DNA of 64,000 nucleotides from Tumebacillus algifaecis (GCF_002243515.1 NZ_CP022657.1:3311001-3375000); one strand, 5' to 3'; shown: positions 16,652 to 23,860, numbered from the stretch's first letter. Notes: generated by a model not told the origin, from the sequence alone. Numbers and translations: made by a program.

Positions 16652-17757
16652 GGAGGTTGCTGATCCTATTTGCTGCACTATTATTGTTGACAAAGGGATA
16701 CAAGGACAAAATCGATATCGAAGACATCTCAATGTCACTGCTGGTCGGAATTGATCTCGATGAAGAAAACAACTTGGTATTTTCATCATCCAGTCCGGTA
16801 TTCAGCAAAGAATCAAAGGAGAAGGAGGAAGAGTATACAACACAAGCGATCACGCTGCGAGAATCGAGGGATGAAGACGACAAAACAGTGATGGCTTTAA
16901 CCACCGGAGGAAAAACACAAGTTCTGCTGATCGGAAAACGCGTGATGCAGCAAAAGGACTGGTTTAAATTGCTCTCGACCTATTTGCGGGATCCCAAAAA
17001 CACGCTGAATGTGCGGATCGTGATGGTGGACGGGCTTTCCTCCGAAGTCCTACAATATGCGCCAAAGGATAAACCGCGTCTCCCGCTCTATCTGTTAAAG
17101 CTGATCGATACAGCTACGAAACGCAATATTAGCGTGAAAACAACGCTCCAAGATCTCCGACGCGTCACTCTTGAAAAGGGGATGACCGCAACCGTCGCCG
17201 AAATGCGCAAAGAGGGGAGGTTATTCGTTATCGGCTCTGCTCTGCTCGATGAGGAGGGAAAGTACAAGCTTTCAATCGGGGAAGAAGAGAACCGATTGCT
17301 TCGAATCCTGCAACATCAGACGAAAGGGGAATTTCAATTTACATATAGAGCTGCCGATCGACCGCGTGGAGAGATTTTCCCTGCAAATGCATACAGTTTT
17401 TCTACCGAGAACATAAGTGTGAAGACGAAGACAAATTATGCGGACAACAAGTTCAAATTCGACATCCATGTAAAAATGCGAGTGGTGTTGGCGGAACTGA
17501 TGTTTCCGATCGATGTGAGGAAAGAGGAAACAAAGCTGACGCGGGAGATCGAACAGCAGTTTGAAAAAAAGTTCGACATGTTCATCGATAAAGTTCTAAA
17601 AGCGAAGATCGATCCGATCGGACTTGGACTATATGCGCGCGCATTTGAATATGAGCACTGGAAACCTGTACAGAAGCGCTGGGGAGAAACTCTCGCGAAG
17701 GCGGATGTGAACGTGAAGGTTAAAGTGGAGATTGCCGCGATGGGGACTACAAAATAG
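16648..17757 (+). CDS. Spore germinant receptor subunit C without lipobox cysteine
   Basis: 369 aa, Ger(x)C family: the VGIDLDEENNLVFSSSSPVF strand, a central LRDPKNTLNVRIVMVDGLSS region and the C-terminal IDPIGLGLYARAFEYEHWKP signature are present. GerC proteins are normally lipoproteins with L-T-G-C-W at the signal cut. Here the hydrophobic RRLLILFAALLLLT is followed by KGYKDKIDIEDIS, with no cysteine anywhere nearby, so lipid attachment is not possible and anchoring must be by the uncleaved helix. ATG 16648 overlaps the GerB stop. A terminator follows at 17878. Confidence 0.9.
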   Translation: MRRLLILFAALLLLTKGYKDKIDIEDISMSLLVGIDLDEENNLVFSSSSPVFSKESKEKEEEYTTQAITLRESRDEDDKTVMALTTGGKTQVLLIGKRVMQQKDWFKLLSTYLRDPKNTLNVRIVMVDGLSSEVLQYAPKDKPRLPLYLLKLIDTATKRNISVKTTLQDLRRVTLEKGMTATVAEMRKEGRLFVIGSALLDEEGKYKLSIGEEENRLLRILQHQTKGEFQFTYRAADRPRGEIFPANAYSFSTENISVKTKTNYADNKFKFDIHVKMRVVLAELMFPIDVRKEETKLTREIEQQFEKKFDMFIDKVLKAKIDPIGLGLYARAFEYEHWKPVQKRWGETLAKADVNVKVKVEIAAMGTTK

Positions 17758-17877
17758 GAGGAAAAGAGATTTGGAATTCACCCTCGACCACTAGGTGAGC
17801 GATGGTCGGATGTGCAAGCATTTGAGATCAAGTGAGGGGTTCACTCAGGAGACTTTCATGCCGGTGCAAAGAGGAGC

Positions 17878-17926
17878 AATCGATGATTCCGCCAACTTTC
17901 GATTGATGTCGGCGGAACCATCGATT
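17878..17926 (+). terminator. Hairpin terminator of the germination operon
   Basis: Outer arms AATCGATG/CATCGATT and inner arms TTCCGCC/GGCGGAA form a long stem (17878-17926), with a short T-containing tail. Confidence 0.65.
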
Positions 17927-17938
17927 CTTCAAGCATTG

Positions 17939-18196
17939 TTACACCTCTAGCACCTCTATAGAGTCAATTACCTGAAGCAAAGGTGCAGCTTCTGAGTCAT
18001 CACTGCCAAATATTTTCTCACCATAGTAAATGACTCTGATTGCAATCCACCGTAAGATTGACATCGCTAAATTGAGAACACCGATTCGCCAAAGAATAAA
18101 GAGAAAAATGCAAAAAAGAATCAATTTGAACGGGTTTATGCCGAACCAAAGAGAAATAAGAAGTATCAAAATTCCACCACCAATAAGATAAAGCAC
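17939..18196 (-). CDS. Small membrane protein, unknown
   Basis: 85 aa from GTG 18196 with GGGAGG seven bases upstream. Two long hydrophobic stretches (residues 3-35 and 38-58) are followed by an acidic tail (GSDDSEAAPLLQVIDSIEV). No family recognised. It is close to the next small membrane gene upstream (18299-18556) and may share its transcript. Confidence 0.6.
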   Translation of the reverse strand: MLYLIGGGILILLISLWFGINPFKLILFCIFLFILWRIGVLNLAMSILRWIAIRVIYYGEKIFGSDDSEAAPLLQVIDSIEVLEV

Positions 18197-18298
18197 AATT
18201 CCACCTCCCCATAAACATATATATTATCATAATTTTTAAATAAAACCAATTAAGTAATTGTTGAACAGATCACCTGTCCTTGCGTGACCATATTCCGA

Positions 18299-18556
18299 CT
18301 ACGCATAGTATCGCAAATAATAAAATTCGCCAACTATACCAACTAAAAGCAATGCAAGAATAAGTAAGAACAATTTTTTCGATGTATAGTAATATGCAAA
18401 AACGACAACAAAGTAGGACACTAGAATTGGTATCCCAAAAATATAAAGATTATAAAGAAGCAGAATTCCCGTCTCTTCGACAGTATACGCAGTGTAGCCT
18501 ACGATTGCCCCATAAATCACCAGCAAAATAAAACCTAGTTTCAACTCTTCTTTCAT
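18299..18556 (-). CDS. Small three-helix membrane protein, unknown
   Basis: 85 aa from ATG 18556 with GGGGGGTGG eight bases upstream. Helices at about 6-24, 31-53 and 60-78; the short N-terminus MKEELK is charged. No family recognised. It begins 45 bases after the terminator of the first tRNA operon. Confidence 0.6.
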   Translation of the reverse strand: MKEELKLGFILLVIYGAIVGYTAYTVEETGILLLYNLYIFGIPILVSYFVVVFAYYYTSKKLFLLILALLLVGIVGEFYYLRYYA

Positions 18557-18600
18557 ACTACCACCCCCCTGATTAACTCTGGATAGACCCCAAACGACGC

Positions 18601-18628
18601 AAAAAACCGACAGGATTGCTCCTATCGG
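18601..18628 (-). terminator. Rho-independent terminator of tRNA operon 1
   Basis: On the - strand CCGATAGGA and TCCTGTCGG pair, followed by six T. It is a near copy of the terminator at 12536-12563, and the match continues through 18649. Confidence 0.85.
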
Positions 18629-18697
18629 CGTGAGTAACGGTTTCCAAGTAAGACAGCAGTGAGACGAAAAGTGCCTCGATCCTTGCTATGTAAGAGA

Positions 18698-18786
18698 TGG
18701 CGGAGAGGACAGGATTCGAACCTGCGTGGGGTTGCCCCCTAACGGTTTTCAAGACCGCCCCGTTATGACCACTTCGGTACCTCTCC
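18698..18786 (-). tRNA. tRNA-Ser (UGA)
   Basis: 89 bases including encoded CCA. Class II tRNA with a long variable arm; anticodon loop CTTGAAA gives UGA. Last gene of tRNA operon 1. Confidence 0.93.
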
Positions 18787-18806
18787 ATGTGTGTGAAAAT
18801 AGAAAA

Positions 18807-18890
18807 TGGTGCGGTCGAGAAGACTCGAACTTCCACGGGTTGCCCCACACGCCCCTCAAGCGTGCGTGTCTGCCATTCCACCACGACCGC
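18807..18890 (-). tRNA. tRNA-Leu (GAG)
   Basis: Class II tRNA with acceptor GCGGTCG/CGACCGC, encoded CCA, and loop TTGAGGG giving anticodon GAG. An identical gene lies at 23777-23860. Confidence 0.93.
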
Positions 18891-18917
18891 ATATCGAAAG
18901 TATACTATAAAATTGAA

Positions 18918-18992
18918 TGGAGCGGAAGACGGGATTCGAACCCGCGACCCTCGCCTTGGCAAGGCGATGCTCTACCCCTGAGCCACTTCCGC
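18918..18992 (-). tRNA. tRNA-Gly (GCC)
   Basis: 75 bases, acceptor GCGGAAG, encoded CCA, loop TTGCCAA giving GCC. The same gene occurs at 23878-23952. Confidence 0.94.
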
Positions 18993-19034
18993 ATGTAAGG
19001 TGCTGACTAAGGTGTCAGCTTCCCTGAAGATGAG

Positions 19035-19110
19035 TGGTGAGCCATGAAGGACTTGAACCTTCGACCCACTGATTAAAAGTCAGTTGCTCTACCAACTGAG
19101 CTAATGGCTC
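19035..19110 (-). tRNA. tRNA-Lys (UUU)
   Basis: 76 bases, acceptor GAGCCAT, encoded CCA, loop CTTTTAA giving UUU. First gene of operon 1. The copy at 24156-24231 differs in the T arm (TTCAAGT here, TTCGAGT there). Confidence 0.94.
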
Positions 19111-19182
19111 CTGTCGTGCTACTATATATCATGGAAACCTGAACCGCGTCGTGAAGCGAGCATGTCGCCTCCGACAAAAGCT

Positions 19183-19211
19183 AATATATCACTTTGACTT
19201 TTCTTATGCAA
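19183..19211 (-). promoter_or_regulatory. Sigma-A promoter of tRNA operon 1
   Basis: On the - strand TTGCAT (19211-19206), 17-base spacer, TATATT (19188-19183). The -10 and its surroundings closely match those of tRNA operon 2. Confidence 0.75.
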
Positions 19212-19252
19212 TACTTTTCGCTAAAAAAATTGCGTCCAATTTTTGCTGGTGA

Positions 19253-19281
19253 AGAAAAAGAGCCCCGCACGGGTCGGGGCC
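19253..19281 (-). terminator. Rho-independent terminator of the CoA-transferase operon
   Basis: GCCCCG and CGGGGC pair on the - strand and are followed by TCTTTTTC. It ends scoA-scoB. Confidence 0.85.
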
Positions 19282-19304
19282 CCAATTCTTACCTCACCTG
19301 CACC

Positions 19305-19964
19305 TTACACCGTAATTTCTTGCACACCTTCTGCCGGAATGATCAGGGTCGGTTCGGTTTTCGATTGAATTTCTTCAGCGGTGTGGCCCGGTGCCACTTC
19401 GCGCAGAACGAGACCTGCGTCGGTCACGTCAAGCACGGCGAGGTCGGTGATGATCCGATGCACGACACCACGGCCCGTCAGCGGGAGTTTGCACTCGTTT
19501 AAGATCTTCGCTTCGCCATGTTTGTTCGTATGCTCCATCGTCACGATCAGACGCTTCGCTCCGTGGACGAGGTCCATCGCACCGCCCATGCCTTTGACCA
19601 TTTTGCCTGGGATCATCCAGTTGGCCAGATCCCCATTTTCCGATACTTCCATCGCGCCAAGGATCGCGATGTCGATGTGTCCGCCACGGATCATTGCAAA
19701 CGACTCGGCGGAAGAGAAGAATGCAGAGCCCGGAATGGTCGTCACAGTCTCTTTCCCTGCGTTGATCAGGTCCGCATCCACTTCATCTTCGGTCGGATAC
19801 GGGCCGATGCCAAGCAAGCCGTTTTCCGATTGCAAAACGACGTTCAGACCCTCTGGAATATGATTGGCCACCAAGGTCGGAATGCCGATGCCGAGGTTGA
19901 CATAGAAGCCATCTTGAATTTCTTGCGCTGCACGTTGAACGATTTGGTCACGAGTCAATGCCAT
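19305..19964 (-). CDS. scoB: 3-oxoacid CoA-transferase subunit B
   Basis: 219 aa, family I CoA-transferase beta subunit. Residues 20-60 carry [16 protein letters not shown] and [15 protein letters not shown], where the Glu of SENG is the catalytic residue that forms the glutamyl-CoA thioester. Later, [22 protein letters not shown] and [17 protein letters not shown] are diagnostic. With subunit A it moves CoA from succinyl-CoA (or acetyl-CoA) to acetoacetate in ketone or short-chain acid metabolism. It follows scoA by 29 bases on the same transcript. Succinyl- versus acetate-type cannot be separated safely. Confidence 0.92.
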   Translation of the reverse strand: MALTRDQIVQRAAQEIQDGFYVNLGIGIPTLVANHIPEGLNVVLQSENGLLGIGPYPTEDEVDADLINAGKETVTTIPGSAFFSSAESFAMIRGGHIDIAILGAMEVSENGDLANWMIPGKMVKGMGGAMDLVHGAKRLIVTMEHTNKHGEAKILNECKLPLTGRGVVHRIITDLAVLDVTDAGLVLREVAPGHTAEEIQSKTEPTLIIPAEGVQEITV

Positions 19965-19993
19965 TTGTAAGCTCCCCTTTCAGATCCGTTTGA

Positions 19994-20689
19994 TTACCCT
20001 TGACGTGTGGTGCGGCGCTCAATGCGCTTCTCGTGCTTCCCGAGCACGACACGCTGAACATAGACGCTCGGGGTATGGATTTGATCCGGGTCCAGTTCGC
20101 CTACTTCGACGATCTCTTCCACTTCCGCGATGGTGATCTTGCCTGCCGTTGCCATCATCGGGTTGAAGTTCTGCGTGGATTTGCGATAGATCAAGTTGCC
20201 CATCTTATCGGCCTTCCACGCTTTGACGATCGCAAAATCAGCGTGGAGCGGGTACTCGAGGATGTATTCTTTGCCGTCGATCACGCGCGTTTCTTTGCCT
20301 TCTGCGATCGGCGTACCAACGCCCGCCGGGGTGAAGAAGGCACCGATGCCTGCACCGCCAGCACGGCAACGTTCGGCCAGCGTCCCCTGCGGCACCAGTT
20401 CCACTTCCAATTCGCCCGAGAGGAATTGGCGCTCGAACTCTTTATTTTCACCGACGTAGGAGGCGATCATCTTTTTGATCTGCTTGTTTTGCAACATCAA
20501 ACCGAGGCCCCACTCATCGACGCCGCAGTTGTTGGAGATGACGGTGAGGTCTTTTACGCCTTTATCGCGCAGTGCAAGGATCAAATTCTCCGGGATGCCG
20601 CACAGACCAAAACCGCCTGCCATGATGGTGGCGCCGTCTTGGATATCTGCAATGGCTTCTTGTACACTGTCATAGACTTTGTTAATCAC
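19994..20689 (-). CDS. scoA: 3-oxoacid CoA-transferase subunit A
   Basis: 231 aa, alpha subunit. The N-terminus ([34 protein letters not shown]) and the [16 protein letters not shown] and [16 protein letters not shown] segments are family hallmarks. It starts at GTG 20689 behind AAGGAGGTAACAACC, a near-perfect ribosome site. It acts with the downstream subunit B in the cytosol. The gene pair is placed between a tRNA operon and GerP-like genes, with no other fatty-acid genes beside it; an acyl-CoA dehydrogenase lies far off at 58.6 kb. Confidence 0.92.
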   Translation of the reverse strand: MINKVYDSVQEAIADIQDGATIMAGGFGLCGIPENLILALRDKGVKDLTVISNNCGVDEWGLGLMLQNKQIKKMIASYVGENKEFERQFLSGELEVELVPQGTLAERCRAGGAGIGAFFTPAGVGTPIAEGKETRVIDGKEYILEYPLHADFAIVKAWKADKMGNLIYRKSTQNFNPMMATAGKITIAEVEEIVEVGELDPDQIHTPSVYVQRVVLGKHEKRIERRTTRQG

Positions 20690-20830
20690 GGTTGTTACCT
20701 CCTTTATGTATGTCCCTTCTTGCTCATAACTTTAGGGCTAGTAAGCTTTTTGACACATGTGATGTATGAATTCGCTTTCACATCTAGCACTTCCTTCCCT
20801 ATCATAGCGGAATTTGGCGGGAAAAGCCAA

Positions 20831-20858
20831 AGAAACTGCCCCTTTTCGGAGCAGTTTC
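20831..20858 (-). terminator. Terminator overlapping the GerPC-like stop
   Basis: GAAACTGC and GCAGTTTC pair (20831-20858), followed by TTTGGCTTTT on the - strand. It closes the gerP-like operon. Confidence 0.75.
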
Positions 20859-21081
20859 ACTCGATTTCCACCTCGTCTTCATCGATCGGTGCCGTGATTC
20901 CGATATTCATCGTGCCACTCATTTCTTGAATGTGCAGGGCATGAACGTGGTAGACGAGCTTTTTAATGTTCGTCGGGCGCTGTTTTTGCTTGATCTGCTT
21001 TTGTAGGCTTTGGTTTTCCCGCTCCAGCGCTTCGATTCTTCGCTGCAGCTGAAGAATCGCTTCCCAGGTGTTCCACTCCAC
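20857..21081 (-). CDS. GerPC-like spore germination protein
   Basis: 74 aa from GTG 21081 (weak GGTGA upstream; the open frame reaches 21147). A coiled coil (residues 5-35, ILQLQRRIEALERENQSLQK) is followed by IKKLVYHVHALHIQEMSGTM and NIGITAP, then an acidic tail. Coiled coil plus a L-x-G-T-M/L-N-I-G-x strand is the plan of GerPC, part of the coat/cortex GerP group that lets germinants reach their receptors. It is short next to Bacillus GerPC. Its 5' half overlaps the preceding GerPD-like gene in another frame. Confidence 0.6.
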   Translation of the reverse strand: MEWNTWEAILQLQRRIEALERENQSLQKQIKQKQRPTNIKKLVYHVHALHIQEMSGTMNIGITAPIDEDEVEIE

Positions 21082-21202
21082 CGTCTTCACCACGCTTTTT
21101 CGGCTTCTGCCGAACGACTTGGTTTTTTCCGATGTTAAGCATGGCATGCTCCATACTGGTGATGTTCAATTCTTTGAGATCAAAGATGACTTTTAGCTTC
21201 AT
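20963..21202 (-). CDS. GerPD-like protein with long out-of-frame tail
   Basis: 79 aa from ATG 21202, whose ATGA overlaps the stop of the preceding gene. Residues 1-31 (LKELNITSMEHAMLNIGKNQ) resemble GerPD, with the repeated S-M-x-x-A/I-G strand. From about residue 35 the protein turns Lys/Ala/Asp-rich and low in complexity, which is where its DNA enters the GerPC-like coding region. Either the tail is a by-product of a long overlap or a frameshift once separated the two. No ribosome site beyond coupling is seen. Confidence 0.5.
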   Translation of the reverse strand: MKLKVIFDLKELNITSMEHAMLNIGKNQVVRQKPKKRGEDGGVEHLGSDSSAAAKNRSAGAGKPKPTKADQAKTAPDEH

Positions 21203-21423
21203 CGGGGCAGGACCACGATTTTTTGGTAAGGCATATCCACACCATCACGATCATCAACCTGTGTCTTCGTTTCGATCTGGTTGTCTTCGCCGATCGATTG
21301 ACCATACCCTTGATTAAACGACGCTTTGGAACGCACGATCGTTTTAACGCTAGGACCGATGTTCACAAAGGAGTTCATGACATGATTGACTTTTACCATA
21401 CTCATGTTGATCTGGATTGGCAT
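21199..21423 (-). CDS. GerPA/GerPF-family spore protein
   Basis: 74 aa from ATG 21423, with GAGGTGA seven bases before it. It contains the family core VNHVMNSFVNIGPSVKTIV, then a QGYGQSIGEDNQ loop. The same N-I-G-P...G-x-G pattern appears in the genes at 21429 and 23003, so three paralogs occur within 2 kb. GerPA/PF proteins are small coat-associated proteins needed for germinant access. It lies 5 bases after the upstream paralog's stop and is coupled to it. Confidence 0.7.
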   Translation of the reverse strand: MPIQINMSMVKVNHVMNSFVNIGPSVKTIVRSKASFNQGYGQSIGEDNQIETKTQVDDRDGVDMPYQKIVVLPR

Positions 21424-21428
21424 TTGCG

Positions 21429-21674
21429 TCACCTCAATAACGACGGTAGCTTCGTGATCGTCGTATCACGGCTTGGCGCGTCGATTTTGTCACGGTCGTC
21501 CAGCTTGGCTCGGAGCTCTTTTTGCGTGTTGCCGTCGCCGATCAACTGGCCGTACCCCATATTGTGTTTGGAGTTGTTTTTAAAATCGCTCAGCAAGTTT
21601 TGGCCGACATTCATCGCCGACGCATTTTCGATATTGTGCACTTTTATGTTGAAAATGTTGATCGTAAAGGACAT
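21429..21674 (-). CDS. GerPA/GerPF-family spore protein
   Basis: 81 aa from ATG 21674 with AGAGGTGG upstream; GTG 21683 is worse placed. Core: FNIKVHNIENASAMNVGQNL, then NMGYGQLIGDGNTQ, matching the downstream paralog. It is the first gene of a four-gene operon read from a perfect sigma-K promoter at 21702-21729, so it is made in the mother cell late in sporulation, as gerP is in Bacillus. Confidence 0.72.
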   Translation of the reverse strand: MSFTINIFNIKVHNIENASAMNVGQNLLSDFKNNSKHNMGYGQLIGDGNTQKELRAKLDDRDKIDAPSRDTTITKLPSLLR

Positions 21675-21701
21675 CGCTACCACCTCTTTTTCCCGTACTG
21701 T

Positions 21702-21729
21702 TACGGTATGAACTAGCTCGAAAACTGGT
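21702..21729 (-). promoter_or_regulatory. Sigma-K-type promoter of the gerP-like operon
   Basis: On the - strand AC (21729-21728), 17-base spacer, CATACCGTA (21710-21702): every defined base of AC-N17-CATANNNTA matches. The start codon is 28 bases further on. Confidence 0.78.
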
Positions 21730-21792
21730 GCCCGTCTATAAAAAAACTACGTGATTTTGTCGGAAGTGGTTGATGTATTCGCAACAGAAAAA

Positions 21793-21824
21793 GAAAACGG
21801 TCGTCACCATGGACGACCGTTTTC
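21793..21824. terminator. Isolated hairpin, terminator-like
   Basis: Arms GAAAACGGTCGTC (21793-21805) and GACGACCGTTTTC (21812-21824); on the - strand TTTTTC follows. No gene that would need it is visible on the - strand between here and 22466, so its client is unknown. Confidence 0.55.
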
Positions 21825-21985
21825 ATGAGGCTTTAAATGAAGAACCTGCGCCGTCTGATGGACAGGAGACAGTATCGAGATAGATGATCAGCAAAAAACA
21901 GGTATCACATCGAGACCGAAACGCGCAACACAGCAACGGTAGCTCTATTTGATCTGAATTTGAGTTACCTAGCACACAAGCCTTT

Positions 21986-22013
21986 CCAAATAGAAGGGAT
22001 TTCGCATAATTTA
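21986..22013 (+). promoter_or_regulatory. Possible sigma-K promoter
   Basis: CATAATTTA at 22005-22013 matches the sigma-K -10 element; the -35 position holds CC instead of AC. It lies 29 bases before the GTG of the tiny membrane protein at 22042. Confidence 0.4.
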
Positions 22014-22041
22014 TTGGAGCAACAAAAAAGGGGGTAACAAC

Positions 22042-22143
22042 GTGTACGGACAATTTGGTGGGTTTACTCGATGGGCAGTTGTCTTTCTGATCATCTTTGT
22101 GCTGTTCATCCTGATCATTCCGGTCGATGGTGGCGCATACTAA
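22042..22143 (+). CDS. Tiny single-pass membrane protein, YjcZ-like
   Basis: 33 aa, GTG start at 22042 behind AAAAAGGGGG. Sequence FGGFTRWAVVFLIIFVLFIL repeats that of the two tiny genes at 583 and 746, 21 kb away, with a short Pro-Val-Asp-Gly tail. One membrane helix. It sits among sigma-K-driven spore genes, supporting a sporulation role for the paralog group. It is monocistronic, with a terminator at 22241. Confidence 0.78.
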   Translation: MYGQFGGFTRWAVVFLIIFVLFILIIPVDGGAY

Positions 22144-22240
22144 GGCTTCACAGGAGTAGAGTCGAAGTATCATTGCAGGAGTCTTGATGTGTATCGCAAT
22201 CGAACTGCTCGCTGAAGTAACAGAGCGACAAGAAAATGAA

Positions 22241-22267
22241 AGGCAGAGCACCGCGCTCTGCCTTTTT
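22241..22267 (+). terminator. Rho-independent terminator
   Basis: AGGCAGAGC and GCTCTGCCT pair and are followed by four more T. It ends the tiny-protein transcript. Confidence 0.85.
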
Positions 22268-22407
22268 CATCGTTCGAATGGGTGATACAAGGTACTAGGA
22301 AGCGCAAAGAATCGACTGTTAATGTATGCTCTCACGTTCTCACTACCAGTCGGGAATTATAAAAAATTTACTTGCTTGGGTTCGAAAACAAATAAACACA
22401 TATTGTT

Positions 22408-22435
22408 ACGCGATGTACGCTGGGCGCATATGGTG
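22408..22435 (+). promoter_or_regulatory. Sigma-K-type promoter of the Hsp20 gene
   Basis: AC (22408-22409), 17-base spacer, CATATGGTG (22427-22435); only the last base departs from CATANNNTA. The in-frame ATG at 22430 is inside the -10, which rules it out as a start. Confidence 0.62.
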
Positions 22436-22465
22436 AACCAAAGAGACGCATGGGGAGGGACAGCG

Positions 22466-22966
22466 ATGAAGAAGAACGCCCGCTCGTTTTCTAGGTGGGA
22501 ATCTCATGCGCGGCAGTTCTTCGGGAATGACTTTTGGGAGGATATCCTATCTGTCATTCCAGATGGCGAAGAGGCCGCCGAAGTTCCGCTCCAGTCGGAG
22601 CAGCAGGCTGCACATCCTGCGCGCCAACGCCCTGCTGTCGATGTGTATCGCCTGGAAGGCAAGCTGATTGTGCATGTCGAGTTGCCTGGGCTTGTGAATA
22701 CGGACGGCATCGATCTCTATGTCCAAAATGGAGAATTGGTCGTGAGTGGGCAATTGCCGCGGCGATTTCGGCGCGAGCAAACGCTGCTGTCGGAGCGGAG
22801 CACCGGCGAGTTCCGACGCACGATTGCGCTGTCAGAAAAAGTGGTCGAAGATGGCGTGCAGGCCAGGTATCTGAACGGACTCTTAGAGATCACCTTGCCG
22901 ATTGTGCAACAGCGGCATGAGGAGCCCAAAAAGCGGATTTCCATTCAACGCGATCCTCGTAACTAA
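22466..22966 (+). CDS. Hsp20/alpha-crystallin family protein, spore-type
   Basis: 166 aa from ATG 22466 (GGGAGGGA seven bases upstream). Residues 1-45 are variable; the alpha-crystallin domain runs from about 58 to 150: PAVDVYRLEGKLIVHVELPG, the ELVVSGQLPRRFRREQ loop and ARYLNGLLEITLPIV, which carries the G-x-L motif. A basic tail follows. Small heat-shock proteins hold unfolded clients; the Bacillus coat protein CotM and the germination-linked CotP are of this family. The sigma-K-like promoter and gerP-like neighbours favour a coat role over a general chaperone. Confidence 0.85.
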   Translation: MKKNARSFSRWESHARQFFGNDFWEDILSVIPDGEEAAEVPLQSEQQAAHPARQRPAVDVYRLEGKLIVHVELPGLVNTDGIDLYVQNGELVVSGQLPRRFRREQTLLSERSTGEFRRTIALSEKVVEDGVQARYLNGLLEITLPIVQQRHEEPKKRISIQRDPRN

Positions 22967-23000
22967 AAAATCGCCGGGGCAGATTGCCCGACGATTTTTT
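22967..23000. terminator. Bidirectional terminator
   Basis: AAAAAATCG and CGATTTTTT form the outer stem with an inner GGGCA/TGCCC stem. It serves the Hsp20 gene and the convergent GerPA/PF-like gene. Confidence 0.85.
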
Positions 23001-23002
23001 AG

Positions 23003-23227
23003 TTAGACGAGGCTTTGTCTGGAAAGTGGAAGTTCTACAGCATCCGAATCTTGAACGAGAGTCGCGCCTGTAAACATCGCGTTGCCATCACCGTTTGCTT
23101 CACCTGTGCCAAAGTTTTGTTTGGATAGGCCGTTCCAGTCCGCCACAAGCAGAGGACCGATGTTGACGTAGCCTTTGTCGATCATATTGACCTTGAAAGC
23201 AAAAATATTGATTCCGCCAATTGGCAT
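23003..23227 (-). CDS. GerPA/GerPF-family spore protein
   Basis: 74 aa from ATG 23227 with GAGGAGGAG upstream. The frame is open to 23266, but a sigma-type -10 lies inside that stretch, so the shorter form is right. MPIGGINIFAFKVNMIDKGY leads to VNIGPLL, and KQNFGTGEANGDGN corresponds to the G-x-G loop of the paralogs at 21199 and 21429. Monocistronic, converging on the Hsp20 gene. Confidence 0.72.
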   Translation of the reverse strand: MPIGGINIFAFKVNMIDKGYVNIGPLLVADWNGLSKQNFGTGEANGDGNAMFTGATLVQDSDAVELPLSRQSLV

Positions 23228-23253
23228 CAACGCCTCCTCCTCTCCGCTAGTAG

Positions 23254-23280
23254 CAATGTATGCCAAAATAAAAAAGCGGT
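23254..23280 (-). promoter_or_regulatory. Sigma-K/E-like promoter
   Basis: On the - strand AC (23280-23279), 16-base spacer, CATACATTG (23262-23254). The -10 fits sigma-K in all but the last base and also fits the sigma-E form CATACANT. It overlaps the tRNA terminator stem. Confidence 0.5.
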
Positions 23281-23298
23281 GTCAGGAGACACCGCTTT
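23273..23298 (-). terminator. Rho-independent terminator of tRNA operon 2
   Basis: AAAGCGGTGTC and GACACCGCTTT pair around four bases, followed on the - strand by TTT and ATTTT. Confidence 0.85.
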
Positions 23299-23346
23299 CG
23301 CGCATACTGAGTTTATAGGCTTGAACCCTTGTTTGCGTTTATTGAA

Positions 23347-23423
23347 TGGTGGGCCCAAGAAGATTCGAACTTCCGACCTCACGATTATCAGTCGTGCGCT
23401 CTAGCCAACTGAGCTATGGGCCC
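23347..23423 (-). tRNA. tRNA-Ile (GAU)
   Basis: 77 bases, acceptor GGGCCCA, encoded CCA, loop CTGATAA giving GAU. Last gene of tRNA operon 2. Confidence 0.94.
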
Positions 23424-23434
23424 ATATCCAAAAA

Positions 23435-23510
<76 letters not shown>

Positions 23511-23528
23511 TTGTGTAGTTAGAAAAAA

Positions 23529-23605
23529 TGGTGACTCGTACGGGATTCGAACCCGTGAATGCCGCCTTGAAAGGGCGGTGAGTTAAGCCGCTTCTCCAAC
23601 GAGCC
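23529..23605 (-). tRNA. tRNA-Glu (UUC)
   Basis: 77 bases, acceptor GGCTCGT paired with ACGAGTC through a G-U pair, encoded CCA, loop CTTTCAA giving UUC. Confidence 0.93.
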
Positions 23606-23611
23606 ATGCGA

Positions 23612-23687
23612 TGGTGCCTTTTACCGGAATCGAACCGATGACCTCATCCTTACCATGGATGCGCTCTACCTACTGAGCTAAAAAGGC
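23612..23687 (-). tRNA. tRNA-Thr (GGU)
   Basis: 76 bases, acceptor GCCTTTT, encoded CCA, loop ATGGTAA giving GGU. Confidence 0.93.
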
Positions 23688-23692
23688 AAAGA

Positions 23693-23768
23693 TGGTGGAG
23701 ATAAGCGGATTCGAACCGCTGACCCCCTGCTTGCAAGGCAGGTGCTCTACCAACTGAGCTATACCCCC
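23693..23768 (-). tRNA. tRNA-Ala (UGC)
   Basis: 76 bases, acceptor GGGGGTA paired with TATCTCC through G-U pairs, encoded CCA, loop CTTGCAA giving UGC. Confidence 0.93.
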
Positions 23769-23776
23769 GAAAAAGA

Positions 23777-23860
23777 TGGTGCGGTCGAGAAGACTCGAAC
23801 TTCCACGGGTTGCCCCACACGCCCCTCAAGCGTGCGTGTCTGCCATTCCACCACGACCGC
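23777..23860 (-). tRNA. tRNA-Leu (GAG)
   Basis: Same sequence as the gene at 18807-18890, including encoded CCA; loop TTGAGGG gives GAG. Confidence 0.93.

Noticed and set aside
18573-18962. Open frame covering tRNA operon 1
   Set aside because: It spans three tRNA genes and their terminator; tRNA structure is unambiguous.
21773-21883. 36-codon + strand frame starting at ATG 21773
   Set aside because: It reads straight through the 13-bp hairpin at 21793-21824, has a weak ribosome site and no protein-like character.
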